64,000 bases of DNA. It comes from Winogradskyella sp. J14-2 (GTDB lineage: Bacteria; Bacteroidota; Bacteroidia; Flavobacteriales; Flavobacteriaceae). The notes beneath the pieces were generated by a model that did no database searches, was not told where the DNA came from, and saw only the letters and a list, made by a program, of their open reading frames with translations. The stretch spans positions 2,542,001 to 2,606,000 of the forward strand of contig NZ_CP019388.1 of assembly GCF_001971725.1 (NCBI RefSeq), given 5' to 3'. Positions 30,745-40,520 of this stretch are shown in pieces. Both the position numbers and the translations under genes were made by a program. Positions within the stretch are counted from its first letter, which is position 1; every line of letters begins with the position of its first letter.

Positions 30745-32421
30745 TTATAAATCGTATTCCGAAAGTGGTTTTGTAAATTCTTCAGGATTAGCTGCTAAAT
30801 AATAGCGAGGATCATTGATGTCTTCTACAATAACCTCTTTAAACTTAGGGCTTGCTTTATACATTAAAGTTTTGCAGTCTTCGCTAAGGTGTTTTAGTTT
30901 TAAACTCTTACCTGCAGCTTCATATTTGTTTACCAAATTAAAAATAGCTTCCATGGCAGAATGATCGCTAACACGCGACTCTACAAAATCTATTTCAACT
31001 TTTTCAGGGTCATTTTTTACGTCGAATTTTGAATTAAAACTTTGAATAGATCCAAAGAACAATGGTCCCCAAATTTCGTAAGTTTTAGTCCCATCTGGTT
31101 GAAGACGTTTTCTTGCTCTAATCATTGTGGCGTTTTTCCAAGCAAATACCAATGCCGAAATGATAACACCAACAATTACGGCAACGGCCAAATCTTTCCA
31201 AACTGTAATAGCAGAAACAGTAATAAGTACAATAGCATCAGAAATAGGAATCTTACGAATGATTCTAAAGCTAGACCAGGCGAATGTTCCGATAACTACC
31301 ATAAACATTACACCTACTAATGCAGCAATAGGAATTTGCTCAATTAATGGTGCGGCAAATAGAATAAATCCTAACAAAGCGACAGCTGCAAAAGCGCCAG
31401 ATAAACGACCACGACCGCCAGAATCTACGTTGATGATCGATTGACCAATCATAGCACAGCCACCCATTCCACCAAATAAACCATTTAGCATATTGGCACT
31501 TCCCTGAGCAATACATTCGCGATTACCATTTCCTCTGGTTTCTGTGATTTCATCTACAAGGTTTAAGGTCATTAATGATTCAATTAAACCTACTGCAGCT
31601 AGAATGAATGCTGTCGAAATAATGATATCCCAATGTCCTGCAAGTGTTCCGAATAATCCAAAAATCTGTTCTTGAAATGTTGGTAACCCACCTTTTAAGC
31701 CTTTACCACCACCTTCTGCAATAAAAGAACCAACGGTACTCATTTCAATTCCACCAAAAATTGTAATACAAGCGACAACGACTATAGCTACTAAAGCAGC
31801 AGGAATTTTTTTGGTAAGTTTAGGTAGTCCATACATAATTCCCATAGTCAGACCAATAAAGCCCATCATTTTCCAAAAAGCTGCATTTGATAATAATGCT
31901 GAAAACCATTCAGAAGGATTACCAAAAAATGAAATATCCTGTGGAACAGCATTAGGAAATAATTTTAATTGTGATAAGAAGATAACGATGGCTAAACCGT
32001 TTACAAAGCCCATCATTACAGGATGAGGAATAAGTCTTACAAATTTTCCAAGCTTAAAAATACCTGCTAAAATTTGAATACCACCAACAAATAATAAGGT
32101 AATAAATAGCCATTGAAGCCCGAGGTTTTCAATAGGTGTATCTAAATTAATACCAACTTCATTTCCTTTTTGAATAAGATGCACCATAACCACTGCCATT
32201 GCACCTGTAGCACCAGAAATCATTCCTGGTCGTCCACCAAATAAAGCAGTAACGATACCCATCATAAAAGCACCATATAATCCAACTAGTGGATCTACAC
32301 CAGCAACAAAAGCAAATGCTACAGCTTCAGGGACTAATGCCAATGCAACTGTAAGACCAGATAAAATATCGTCTTTAGGGTTTTGTGTAAAATTCTTTCT
32401 TGTGGTTTGACCTAAAATCAT
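30745..32421 (-). CDS. SulP family anion transporter with STAS domain
   Basis: A 558-residue inner-membrane carrier of the SLC26/SulP family with about 12-14 membrane segments. Typical start DILSGLTVALALVPEAVAFAFVAGVDPLVGLYGAF, a central ENRGQG-like GNGNRECIAQGSANML, and a C-terminal cytoplasmic STAS domain from about 455. Substrate (sulfate, bicarbonate or another anion) is not evident. Single-gene unit. Confidence 0.9.
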   Translation of the reverse strand: MILGQTTRKNFTQNPKDDILSGLTVALALVPEAVAFAFVAGVDPLVGLYGAFMMGIVTALFGGRPGMISGATGAMAVVMVHLIQKGNEVGINLDTPIENLGLQWLFITLLFVGGIQILAGIFKLGKFVRLIPHPVMMGFVNGLAIVIFLSQLKLFPNAVPQDISFFGNPSEWFSALLSNAAFWKMMGFIGLTMGIMYGLPKLTKKIPAALVAIVVVACITIFGGIEMSTVGSFIAEGGGKGLKGGLPTFQEQIFGLFGTLAGHWDIIISTAFILAAVGLIESLMTLNLVDEITETRGNGNRECIAQGSANMLNGLFGGMGGCAMIGQSIINVDSGGRGRLSGAFAAVALLGFILFAAPLIEQIPIAALVGVMFMVVIGTFAWSSFRIIRKIPISDAIVLITVSAITVWKDLAVAVIVGVIISALVFAWKNATMIRARKRLQPDGTKTYEIWGPLFFGSIQSFNSKFDVKNDPEKVEIDFVESRVSDHSAMEAIFNLVNKYEAAGKSLKLKHLSEDCKTLMYKASPKFKEVIVEDINDPRYYLAANPEEFTKPLSEYDL

Positions 32422-32443
32422 AACGTTTTCTTTCTGAAGTCGG

Positions 32444-32451
32444 CAAAGATA
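32444..32451 (-). promoter_or_regulatory. -7 box of the SulP gene
   Basis: TATCTTTG on the minus strand fits TAnnTTTG, about 23 bases before the ATG; no clear -33 box. Confidence 0.45.
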
Positions 32452-32493
32452 GAATATTTAAAATAATAGCTACTTCTAAAATATTTAAACAAA

Positions 32494-32517
32494 AAAGCAC
32501 TGCGTAATCAGTGCTTT
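32494..32517 (-). terminator. Terminator of the DUF4136 gene
   Basis: AAAGCACTG/CAGTGCTTT arms with a 6-base loop, followed on the minus strand by a T run. Confidence 0.85.
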
Positions 32518-32538
32518 AATTTTTTATGTTTTAAAATC

Positions 32539-33111
32539 CTATTTTGATGGAGGAAACTGCTCTAAAGTTTTGGCTACAAACTCTCTGATACGTTCTTCCT
32601 TCTTTTCGACATTTCGTGTCACTAGATATCCAGTTCCAGAACCTTGCCAGAATAATTCTTTTTTGTCAGTATCTATAAAGTCAATAAAGAGCATGCCTTC
32701 AGTCTGTGTTGAGACACTACTTCCGCCCCAGCCAGGTCCCCAACCAAATCCAGGTCCCCAGCCCCAACCCCAGCCACCGAAGCCTCCCCAGCCCCAGCCG
32801 CCAAAGCCCCAGGCATTGTTGTATACGTCCACACGTTGGTTTGATTTTGTGAAGATACTCACTAGCATATCTGGATTTTCGGACTTAGTCATTCCTTTTG
32901 CTAAAAGTTCAGCTTCAATAGCTCTAAGGATTCTTCTTTTATCGATATCACTTATTTCTGCTTTGTCAATTCCAGGCTTGAAAAACGCAAAGGTTTTGTA
33001 TTGGTCAAAATTGGCTTCTCTGTCGTAATCTGCAGCTACTCTCACAGAGCTACATGACGATAGAAGAATAACCATAACTAAAACTGGTGTAAATTTGAGT
33101 AGTCTCTTCAT
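32539..33111 (-). CDS. DUF4136 lipoprotein with Gly/Trp-rich insert
   Basis: A 190-residue lipoprotein: signal peptide with lipobox LSSC at about 17-20, then a DUF4136 domain (VAADYDREANFDQYKTFAFFKPG, MLFIDFIDTDKKELFWQGSGTG). A low-complexity loop (about 98-130) is almost only Gly, Trp, Phe and Pro. The family function is unknown. It lies 11 bases after hutU and is probably read from the same transcript. Confidence 0.85.
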   Translation of the reverse strand: MKRLLKFTPVLVMVILLSSCSSVRVAADYDREANFDQYKTFAFFKPGIDKAEISDIDKRRILRAIEAELLAKGMTKSENPDMLVSIFTKSNQRVDVYNNAWGFGGWGWGGFGGWGWGWGPGFGWGPGWGGSSVSTQTEGMLFIDFIDTDKKELFWQGSGTGYLVTRNVEKKEERIREFVAKTLEQFPPSK

Positions 33112-33122
33112 ATCACTTTTTT

Positions 33123-35132
33123 TTAAATGTTTTTTAAAAGATCATCATCAACAGTGTTTGGCAATGTAACTTTTAAATTTGGTTCGGTTTCCATAGCGCG
33201 TTTTATAGCGAAAATAGCTCCCTCATTTCTTGCCCAACTTCTTCTGGAAATACCATTATTTACATCCCAAAATAGCATTTGTTTGAGACGCGTTGATGCT
33301 TCTTTGGTACCATCAAGAACCATGCCGAATCCACCATTAATCACTTCTCCCCAGCCAACACCACCACCATTGTGGATGCTTACCCAAGTGGCTCCTCTAA
33401 AACTATCTCCTATAACATTGTGAATGGCCATATCTGAAGTGAAACGAGAGCCATCATAAATATTACTTGTTTCCCTGTATGGGGAATCTGTCCCAGAGAC
33501 ATCGTGATGATCACGCCCTAGAATTACGTAGCCAATATCACCATTTTCTATGGCTTTATTGAAGGCTTCGGCAATTTTCATTCGACCTTCTGCGTCTGCA
33601 TATAATATTCTGGCTTGTGAGCCAACGACTAATTTATTTTCTTGCGCACCTTTAATCCACTGAATGTTATCAGCCATTTGTTGTTGGATGTCTTCAGGTG
33701 AATTTTTCATGATTTCCTCTAAAACTTCGCAAGCAATTGCATCTGTTTTAGCAAGATCTTCTGGTTTGCCCGAAGCGCAAACCCAACGAAAGGGACCAAA
33801 ACCATAGTCAAAACACATTGGTCCCATAATATCTTGAACGTAGCTTGGATATTTAAACTCTCGGCTAATTGAAAGTTTTTTGGACATTACATCAGCACCA
33901 GCGCGTGAGGCTTCTAGCAAGAAGGCATTTCCGTAGTCAAAGAAATAAGTCCCTTTTTCGGTATGCTTGTTAATTGCATCTGCATGGCGACGTAAGCTTT
34001 CTTGTACTTTGATTTTAAAAAGCTCGGGATTTTTTGCCATCATCTCATTTGAATCTTCAAAAGATAAGCCAACCGGATAATAGCCACCTGCCCAAGGATT
34101 GTGTAGTGAGGTTTGGTCACTTCCTAAATCGATATGAATATTTGATTCGTCAAACTTTTCCCAGACTTCAACAATATTACCTAAGTATGCTATTGATATT
34201 GTTTCTTTATTTATTTGCGCTTTTTGAACTCGAGCAACTAATTCATCTAAATCAGTGATTTTTTCATCAATCCAGCCTTGGTCTAATCTAATTTGAGTGA
34301 TTTTAGGATTTACTTCTGCGCAAACCGTAATACAACCAGCAATGTTACCTGCTTTTGGTTGTGCTCCAGACATTCCGCCCAAACCAGAGGTAACAAAAAT
34401 GTGTCCTTTAGGTGATTTATTTATTTTTCTAAAGCCGTTTAAAACTGTAATTGTAGTGCCATGAACAATACCTTGTGGGCCAATGTACATGTAGCTTCCG
34501 GCTGTCATTTGTCCATATTGTGTAACACCTAATGCATTGAATTTTTCCCAGTCATCTGGTTTAGAATAGTTAGGAATCATCATACCGTTAGTAACCACAA
34601 CTCTGGGCGCTTCTTTATGTGAAGGGAACAATCCCATAGGATGACCAGAATACATCACAAGTGTTTGCTCGTCATTCATTTCAGCCAAATATTTCATTGT
34701 AAGCCTGTACTGTGCCCAGTTAGAAAACACAGCACCATTGCCACCATAAGTAATTAATTCATGTGGGTGTTGAGCAACAGCATAATCTAAATTGTTTTGA
34801 ATCATTAGCATTATAGCTGCCGCTTGTTTCGATTTTGCTGGATATTCATCAATTGGTCGTGCGTACATTTTGTAGTCTGGACGAAAACGGTACATATAAA
34901 TGCGACCGTATTTGTCTAGTTCTTGCTTAAACTCTGGGAGTAAAGTGCTGTGGTGTTTTTTGTTGAAATAACGCAATGCATTTCTAAGTGCTAATTTTTC
35001 TTCTTGGGGAGATAAGATAGCTTTTCGTTTAGGTGCATGATTTATGTTGTGATCGTATGGTTTTGGTTGAGGTAAAATATCTGGTATGCCTTCTAAAATC
35101 TGATCTTTAAATGATAGTTCTGTTACTTGCAT
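33123..35132 (-). CDS. hutU: Urocanate hydratase
   Basis: A 669-residue enzyme of histidine breakdown that turns urocanate into imidazolone propionate. Motifs YSGHPMGLFPSHKEAPRVVVTNGMMIPNYS, GQMTAGSYMYIGPQGIVHGT, SGLGGMSGAQPKAG and the late FGPFRWVCASGKPEDL match. It is about 110 residues longer than the usual 550-560 residue enzyme and appears to be the long form. No other hut gene is present. Its ATG overlaps the stop of the small gene upstream. Confidence 0.93.
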   Translation of the reverse strand: MQVTELSFKDQILEGIPDILPQPKPYDHNINHAPKRKAILSPQEEKLALRNALRYFNKKHHSTLLPEFKQELDKYGRIYMYRFRPDYKMYARPIDEYPAKSKQAAAIMLMIQNNLDYAVAQHPHELITYGGNGAVFSNWAQYRLTMKYLAEMNDEQTLVMYSGHPMGLFPSHKEAPRVVVTNGMMIPNYSKPDDWEKFNALGVTQYGQMTAGSYMYIGPQGIVHGTTITVLNGFRKINKSPKGHIFVTSGLGGMSGAQPKAGNIAGCITVCAEVNPKITQIRLDQGWIDEKITDLDELVARVQKAQINKETISIAYLGNIVEVWEKFDESNIHIDLGSDQTSLHNPWAGGYYPVGLSFEDSNEMMAKNPELFKIKVQESLRRHADAINKHTEKGTYFFDYGNAFLLEASRAGADVMSKKLSISREFKYPSYVQDIMGPMCFDYGFGPFRWVCASGKPEDLAKTDAIACEVLEEIMKNSPEDIQQQMADNIQWIKGAQENKLVVGSQARILYADAEGRMKIAEAFNKAIENGDIGYVILGRDHHDVSGTDSPYRETSNIYDGSRFTSDMAIHNVIGDSFRGATWVSIHNGGGVGWGEVINGGFGMVLDGTKEASTRLKQMLFWDVNNGISRRSWARNEGAIFAIKRAMETEPNLKVTLPNTVDDDLLKNI

Positions 35133-35290
35133 TATTTCTTTTTTATTTTTTTATTAAAACCATAAGGGCAATGTCTACAGCCGCTTTCGCAACAGTAACC
35201 ACGCTTTAGGTGGTATTGCTCCGTAAAACAGCGATACCCTTCTGGTGTTAGGTAGTAATCTCCTTCTTCTATTGGGACATATTTTTTCAT
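35132..35290 (-). CDS. Small cysteine-rich protein, DUF5522-like
   Basis: A 52-residue peptide beginning MKKYVPIEEGDYYLTPEGYR, then TEQYHLKRGYCCESGCRHCPYGF and a Lys-rich tail. The compact CC-x3-C-x2-C cluster suggests metal binding. It fits the short Bacteroidota family DUF5522 as I remember it. The stop and the hutU ATG share one base (TAATG), so the two are co-translated. A -7 box precedes it. Confidence 0.8.
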   Translation of the reverse strand: MKKYVPIEEGDYYLTPEGYRCFTEQYHLKRGYCCESGCRHCPYGFNKKIKKK

Positions 35291-35296
35291 GTCTTA

Positions 35297-35304
35297 CAAA
35301 GATA
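35297..35304 (-). promoter_or_regulatory. -7 box of the DUF5522-hutU unit
   Basis: TATCTTTG on the minus strand, seven bases before the ATG; the leader would be very short if it is used. Confidence 0.4.
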
Positions 35305-35339
35305 ATGTAATTTGGATTGATTTTTGAATAGACACTGTT

Positions 35340-35669
35340 GTGATATTGATTTCAAAATACTTGATACCTAGAGGTTATATTGGTATGACTGTTTTTCCTT
35401 TCATGTTTTTAAAAAGTAAAGCATTGAAAGGAAATGATGTGTTGATTAATCATGAGAAAATCCACTTAAAACAACAGTTAGAATTGTTGATTATTCTTTT
35501 TTTTGTACTCTACACTCTAGAGTTTTTATTTCGATTATTACAATATAAGAAATGGCATTTGGCATACCGAAATATTTCTTTTGAACGTGAGGCTTATTTA
35601 AATGAAAAAGACCTCAATTATTTAAAAAAGAGGCCTTTTTTGGGTTTTATAAAGTATTTTAAAAAATAA
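35340..35669 (+). CDS. Small membrane protein with a HExxH-like motif
   Basis: A 109-residue protein, start GTG at 35340 (a TTG at 35346 is also possible). HEKIH at about residues 38-42, one hydrophobic segment (about 47-66) and a later FEREAYLNE that offers a further Glu. This resembles the HExxH...E layout of zincin peptidases in a minimal form, though activity is only a guess. It overlaps the convergent T9SS protein gene by 11 bases. Confidence 0.7.
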   Translation: MILISKYLIPRGYIGMTVFPFMFLKSKALKGNDVLINHEKIHLKQQLELLIILFFVLYTLEFLFRLLQYKKWHLAYRNISFEREAYLNEKDLNYLKKRPFLGFIKYFKK

Positions 35670-38600
35670 CCTTAGCTATTTTTTGTTTGCCATCTGTTAG
35701 TTTAATTTTTAGGATTAAGGTGGCATTGTTGGGTGAAATTGATTTAAGAGAGAGCCTATTAACGTTAACCGTTTTATTAGAGTATAATGTTCTTCCGAGC
35801 ACATCATATACATCAATTGAGGTAATGGTTCCATAATTTGATTTTACGGTTATTTTTTCGTTATCTTCAAAAATCACTACACCACTTAAGGTATCGAGGT
35901 CTTCTAGCCCAAGCGTTGTATTGGTAAATCTTAAAACAAATCGATCATTTATAATTCCTGATTGGCTTGTAAACGAATAAGGGGATTCCTTAATATTATG
36001 AATTGTATCATTTAGTAAATCTTCAATAAAAATATCTTGATTATTATCATTAAATAATCCTTGTAATGTATTAATTGCTATTGTGTGAATACCAGATTCT
36101 GTGATGTTAAGGCCTATAGGTACTTGGTCGTTGTTATCAAATGGCATTTCGCGTCCTTGTATGAGGAATGTTTTGTCATCAATTAAAGAATAAAGGTTTA
36201 ATCCGTTTCCTGCAGTTGTATGTGCATCAAACATTCGGTCTTCGCCATAAGTAGCGCCATCAATATAAGCCACCAAAGTTGTACTAGTTTGACCAGAAGC
36301 ATTCACATAATCTAACCATATTCTGTTGGCAGCCGAACCATCCATGTTAGACGGATTACTGGTTCTATAAAACTGATTATTAGCATAAGTGCTACTTCTC
36401 ATAGTATTATCGAAGGTTACTGTTTCGGTTGTTGATGCCGCATCTGTCATTAATACAAAGAATCCCTGGCCAGCACCAATGTTTCCGTTAAAACCTAGTG
36501 GTGTGGATGCGCCACTTGAGTTGTAGGCGACATAATCGGCTACGTTATAGTTATAGACATAATCATCATAAAATGGGTCAGTGTTTCCTGCACCAATATC
36601 TGTTCCGTGTGTCCATAAATAAACACTTCCTGAGATGTTACCATTATTGGTGTGAGTTAAAAAGTCTATAGCATTGATGGCTGAGGGATATGGGTTACCA
36701 ATGAGATTCCAATTGTCATCATCGCTAGTTACTAATAAATTATCACCACCAGGAATAGGTTGATAAGTGTAATTAATACCAGTGTAAGTTCCTCGCTCTA
36801 TAGGTTGTACTATAGTGCCATTATTTGGATTTCCAGAGAAGGTAGCCGTATAGTTTGAAGGAGTTGCCGTGTGTCCTGTAGGGCCTTTTACTATGTAGCC
36901 CTTACCAACATTCATTGCGCCAGAGTCGTACCCTTGCCATTCTCCAAAAACCATATTGCCAGGTGGTCCAATTCCTTGAGATGCAGTAGGAAGCCACTCA
37001 AATTTGTATCCATTCGGTGTTGCAGGTGATATATCTTGGATGTTAAAACTGGTAACGGGAGAAGACCAATACACATAGTCATTAACTCTAATGTTTGTGT
37101 TTCTGTTCATAGTAAAAGTACCATTGACAGTGTTAGCTACATCATCAACTTGAATGAGACTAGAGCTATCTTCCATAGCATATGTGCCACCAGTTTCTAC
37201 CTCTATTGAGTTTACAATTGTTAATGTAGAATTAGGTTGTTGTGTAAGCGCTGCGCCATTTTCAATAGTTAGATTATAGCCGCCACCATTAGTGGCACCA
37301 TCAATTATAGGGTCGTTACCTCCTGTGTTTGGTATTACTATACAGTTGCTGTTTGTGGGTACTCCAATAGGAAACCAATTAGCATCAGTGCTCCAATCTA
37401 TATTTCCCGCAGTACCATTCCATATTTTTTTATTAAATGTTACAGTTACCATATCTGAGCAACTATTTTGGTCGGTTGCGGTATATGTTTGTGTTCCGTT
37501 GGGTGCGGCATAAACAGTTCCTGCATAATTCCCGGCAACATAAGGAGTTGTTAGGGTGCTATCTGTATATAGATTGCTGTCGGGTGACCAGGTTATTTGA
37601 GGCGGTAAAGGTGCAGCGTCTGCAGTAACTGAAATATCGTCTATAGCCCAGCTTAATAAATATGTGGTATTACCAGATAACCTAAATCTAATATAAAGGT
37701 TATTATTACCGTCTAGCGCTGAAATATCAATGTTTTCAGTAGTAGTAACATCAGTCGTAGGGTTTAAATTTGAATATTGAGTGGTCCAGTTGATATTATC
37801 TGTAGAAGTTTGAACATAGATGCCAATCAATGTGCTAGTTCCAGCGATATCAAAGTCTTGGCTAAAGTTTAGCTGTAGATTTGTATAGCCTGTTATGTCT
37901 ATTAATGGGGAGTTTAATCTCCAAGTACTATTATGGCTTCCGCCAGTCCAATCTAACATGGCTTCACTAGCTGTTCCACCAGCATTGGTAGAATTAGAAA
38001 TAATCCAATCTGCACTTGTGGCACCGTTTACCTCAGTCCATCCGGCAGGGAAAGATGTTCCATCAAAACTTTCTGAAAAAACTGTCGCTATTGGTGGAGG
38101 AGGTAAAGCATTAGTTGTAAGTTCTATATAATCTAAATCACAATTGGTTGAGCCAATGGGATAGTTTGTATCTGTAATTAAAAGATTACAAGTGTTTACA
38201 CAAGTTATATCAATAGCGTATCCGCTAGAAGTAATTGAAGAGTCGCTATCAAATACAAAAGTTAAGGATCCACTAGGGTGCGAAGATGTAAATGGGCCAG
38301 GTATTCCTGTGCCAGTAAAGTTACCAAGGCTAGGAAAGGTGTTATTTGGTCCATCAAAAACTTCTAGATAATCATATCCATTTTCAAGATTAAAAGCTGT
38401 AAAAGTTGCTACAATAGCAGTTCCGGCAATATCTGGTATAAGTGTTGTTGTAATTAGTTCATTATTTTCATAATTACCACCTGCACCACCACTGTCGTAA
38501 ATCGTAGATCCACAAATTGTAGGTGGTGTATAAGGTGCGCAAGATAAACTAGCTTCCCATCCAGAATAAGTTATTGAGTTATCACTATCAAAAACAAAGG

Positions 38601-39378
38601 TCAGTGCACCTGTTGGATCCGATGAAGTAAAAGGCCCTGGGATTGTACTACCAGAAAAGACACCTAATAAGGGAGATGCAGCATTTGGGCCGTCATAAAC
38701 GTATAGTTCATCAAAATTAGATTCTGTATTAAAAGAAGTAAAAGTTGCAGTTACAGCATCGCCTGGTGTAGTCGGAAAAATGGTTGTAGTTTCAAATTCA
38801 TTATTAGAATAGTTTCCACTTACACCACCAGTGTCATAAAATGTATCACCGCACGTAAGTGGCGGTGGTGGTACGAATTCAGACGCACAAATGTTAAATG
38901 TGCCTTGGTCGAAACCTCCCCATTCCCAAACTCTAACATAAACTCTTGTATTTGGTGTAAGAGCGTTTACACTAAAATAGGGCTCAAGAAATCCAACACC
39001 TGAATCATCATCACATTCTACAATAGATAGGTTTCCACCACAAGTGCCAGTATATAATGCGATAACTCCATCATCAAAGTTAGAAGTAGCTATATGGGTA
39101 AGGTCTATTTCAATGCTCGTTGTAGAGGGACCCAAATCAATGTAAAACCAAACGTCGGCACCATTGTAGTTGGCGCTAACTGGTTCGCAACCAGAAGGAG
39201 CGTCAATATTAGGATTGACTAAATCTGAATCCGTTGCACCTGTATTGTCGCCAATGATGTAGTTACAAGAACCGACAGGGCTTAAAGGTAGTTCAATTGC
39301 ACTGCAAGGATCGTCTTGCGAAAAGCTAATGTTGAGAATAGCAAAAAAGAGTATTGATAAGAGTAAAAATTTCTTCAT
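35659..39378 (-). CDS. Large surface protein with CUB-like repeats and T9SS sorting domain
   Basis: About 1239 residues, secreted. The start is taken as MKKFLLLSILFF (39378), with a signal ending at SFSQ. Two tandem CUB-like domains (about 175-285 and 290-395) each begin with CG-x2-xYD and share YVYDGPN/EVFDGPN and FVFDSD. A MAM/choice-of-anchor-like domain follows (SESFDGTSFPAGWTEVNG to WAIDDISV), then a long beta-rich part and a C-terminal type A sorting domain (about 1165 to end; IDVYDVLGRTLY). It should be exported by T9SS. Adhesion is inferred; no catalytic domain is seen. Confidence 0.88.
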   Translation of the reverse strand: MKKFLLLSILFFAILNISFSQDDPCSAIELPLSPVGSCNYIIGDNTGATDSDLVNPNIDAPSGCEPVSANYNGADVWFYIDLGPSTTSIEIDLTHIATSNFDDGVIALYTGTCGGNLSIVECDDDSGVGFLEPYFSVNALTPNTRVYVRVWEWGGFDQGTFNICASEFVPPPPLTCGDTFYDTGGVSGNYSNNEFETTTIFPTTPGDAVTATFTSFNTESNFDELYVYDGPNAASPLLGVFSGSTIPGPFTSSDPTGALTFVFDSDNSITYSGWEASLSCAPYTPPTICGSTIYDSGGAGGNYENNELITTTLIPDIAGTAIVATFTAFNLENGYDYLEVFDGPNNTFPSLGNFTGTGIPGPFTSSHPSGSLTFVFDSDSSITSSGYAIDITCVNTCNLLITDTNYPIGSTNCDLDYIELTTNALPPPPIATVFSESFDGTSFPAGWTEVNGATSADWIISNSTNAGGTASEAMLDWTGGSHNSTWRLNSPLIDITGYTNLQLNFSQDFDIAGTSTLIGIYVQTSTDNINWTTQYSNLNPTTDVTTTENIDISALDGNNNLYIRFRLSGNTTYLLSWAIDDISVTADAAPLPPQITWSPDSNLYTDSTLTTPYVAGNYAGTVYAAPNGTQTYTATDQNSCSDMVTVTFNKKIWNGTAGNIDWSTDANWFPIGVPTNSNCIVIPNTGGNDPIIDGATNGGGYNLTIENGAALTQQPNSTLTIVNSIEVETGGTYAMEDSSSLIQVDDVANTVNGTFTMNRNTNIRVNDYVYWSSPVTSFNIQDISPATPNGYKFEWLPTASQGIGPPGNMVFGEWQGYDSGAMNVGKGYIVKGPTGHTATPSNYTATFSGNPNNGTIVQPIERGTYTGINYTYQPIPGGDNLLVTSDDDNWNLIGNPYPSAINAIDFLTHTNNGNISGSVYLWTHGTDIGAGNTDPFYDDYVYNYNVADYVAYNSSGASTPLGFNGNIGAGQGFFVLMTDAASTTETVTFDNTMRSSTYANNQFYRTSNPSNMDGSAANRIWLDYVNASGQTSTTLVAYIDGATYGEDRMFDAHTTAGNGLNLYSLIDDKTFLIQGREMPFDNNDQVPIGLNITESGIHTIAINTLQGLFNDNNQDIFIEDLLNDTIHNIKESPYSFTSQSGIINDRFVLRFTNTTLGLEDLDTLSGVVIFEDNEKITVKSNYGTITSIDVYDVLGRTLYSNKTVNVNRLSLKSISPNNATLILKIKLTDGKQKIAKVIF

Positions 39379-39384
39379 CAGCAA

Positions 39385-39632
39385 AAAACATTATAATTAG
39401 AATTACTAGTTTTACGGTTTTCTAGAAAACACATATTCCATTGGTAGTTGTCTCACTAACAACTACATAAATTTGGCTGGTTAACATAAAGAAAGGTTAA
39501 CATATGATTATCCCGTAAAAAGGGGATAATATATTGTAAATGGCAGATTATGTAGGGATTATGGGTAAATGTAAAAAAAATAAAATTAATTTAACATTTT
39601 AATAACCAAAATGTTAAAAAACATAATAAAAA
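39385..39632. other. AT-rich divergent intergenic region
   Basis: A 248-base gap between divergent genes, presumably holding both promoters. No clear TAnnTTTG pair and no repeats of the classes seen elsewhere. Confidence 0.4.
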
Positions 39633-40520
39633 TTGATAAATCTAGATATTTGTAATATTTGTATTAATAATCAGTTGTCTGTAAAACCAGAATATCTTAT
39701 TCATCGTTTTATATCAGGAAATAAGTACAGAAAACTCAAATACAATCTTCAAAAAGCTAAAGCACTACATAAAGACCTGCTGCTTACTTTTGGTGGTGCA
39801 TATTCTAACCATATTGCTGCAACTGCTTATGCAGGCAAATTATATGGATTTAAAACTATAGGTGTTATAAGAGGTGAGGAGTTGGTGAATAGATTGGATT
39901 CTAATCCTACTTTAAAATTTGCAGAAGATTGTGGAATGCAATTTAAATTCATTGATAGAGAAACATACAGGAACAAGTCAGAAAACGACTTTGTTGAAAA
40001 TCTTAAAACAGAGTTTGGTGATTTTTATTTAATTCCTGAAGGCGGCACTAATCAACTAGCAGTGAAAGGTTGTGAAGAAATTTTGAATAAAGATGATTTT
40101 GATTTTGATTTTATTTGTTGTTGTGTGGGAACAGGTGGCACGATTTCTGGATTAATTAATTCTGCAAAACCACAACAGAAAATATTAGGTTTTCCGGCAT
40201 TGAAAGGTGATTTTATCCGAGAGGATATTCGTAAATTTGCAAAAAAGGATAATTGGGATTTAATAACGCATTACCATTTTGGTGGTTATGGGAAAATAAA
40301 GCCTGAATTAATCGCGTTTATTAATGACTTTAAGCATAAATATCAGATCCCTCTAGATCCTATTTATACTGGTAAAATGATGTTTGGTGTTTTTGATTTG
40401 ATGGAAAAACAGTTTTTCCCAGAAGACGCAAAAATACTAGCCATACACACAGGTGGTTTGCAAGGAATAGAAGGGATGAATATAAAATTGAAACAAAAAG
40501 GATGGCCTCAAATAGATTAA
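39633..40520 (+). CDS. D-cysteine desulfhydrase / ACC deaminase-like PLP enzyme
   Basis: A 295-residue fold-type II PLP enzyme. Schiff-base Lys in SGNKYRKLKYN, substrate loop in FGGAYSNHIAATA, phosphate loop in CVGTGGTISG, and late HTGGLQG. The start is TTG at 39633, and the N-terminus is short with KPEYLIHRF where relatives have KREDLIHPF. The next gene starts within its last codons (19-base overlap), so they form an operon. Confidence 0.82.
   Translation: MINLDICNICINNQLSVKPEYLIHRFISGNKYRKLKYNLQKAKALHKDLLLTFGGAYSNHIAATAYAGKLYGFKTIGVIRGEELVNRLDSNPTLKFAEDCGMQFKFIDRETYRNKSENDFVENLKTEFGDFYLIPEGGTNQLAVKGCEEILNKDDFDFDFICCCVGTGGTISGLINSAKPQQKILGFPALKGDFIREDIRKFAKKDNWDLITHYHFGGYGKIKPELIAFINDFKHKYQIPLDPIYTGKMMFGVFDLMEKQFFPEDAKILAIHTGGLQGIEGMNIKLKQKGWPQID

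Noticed and set aside
32570..33028. Plus-strand Pro/Gln-rich frame of 152 codons
   Set aside because: Antisense shadow of the Gly/Trp tract in the DUF4136 gene.
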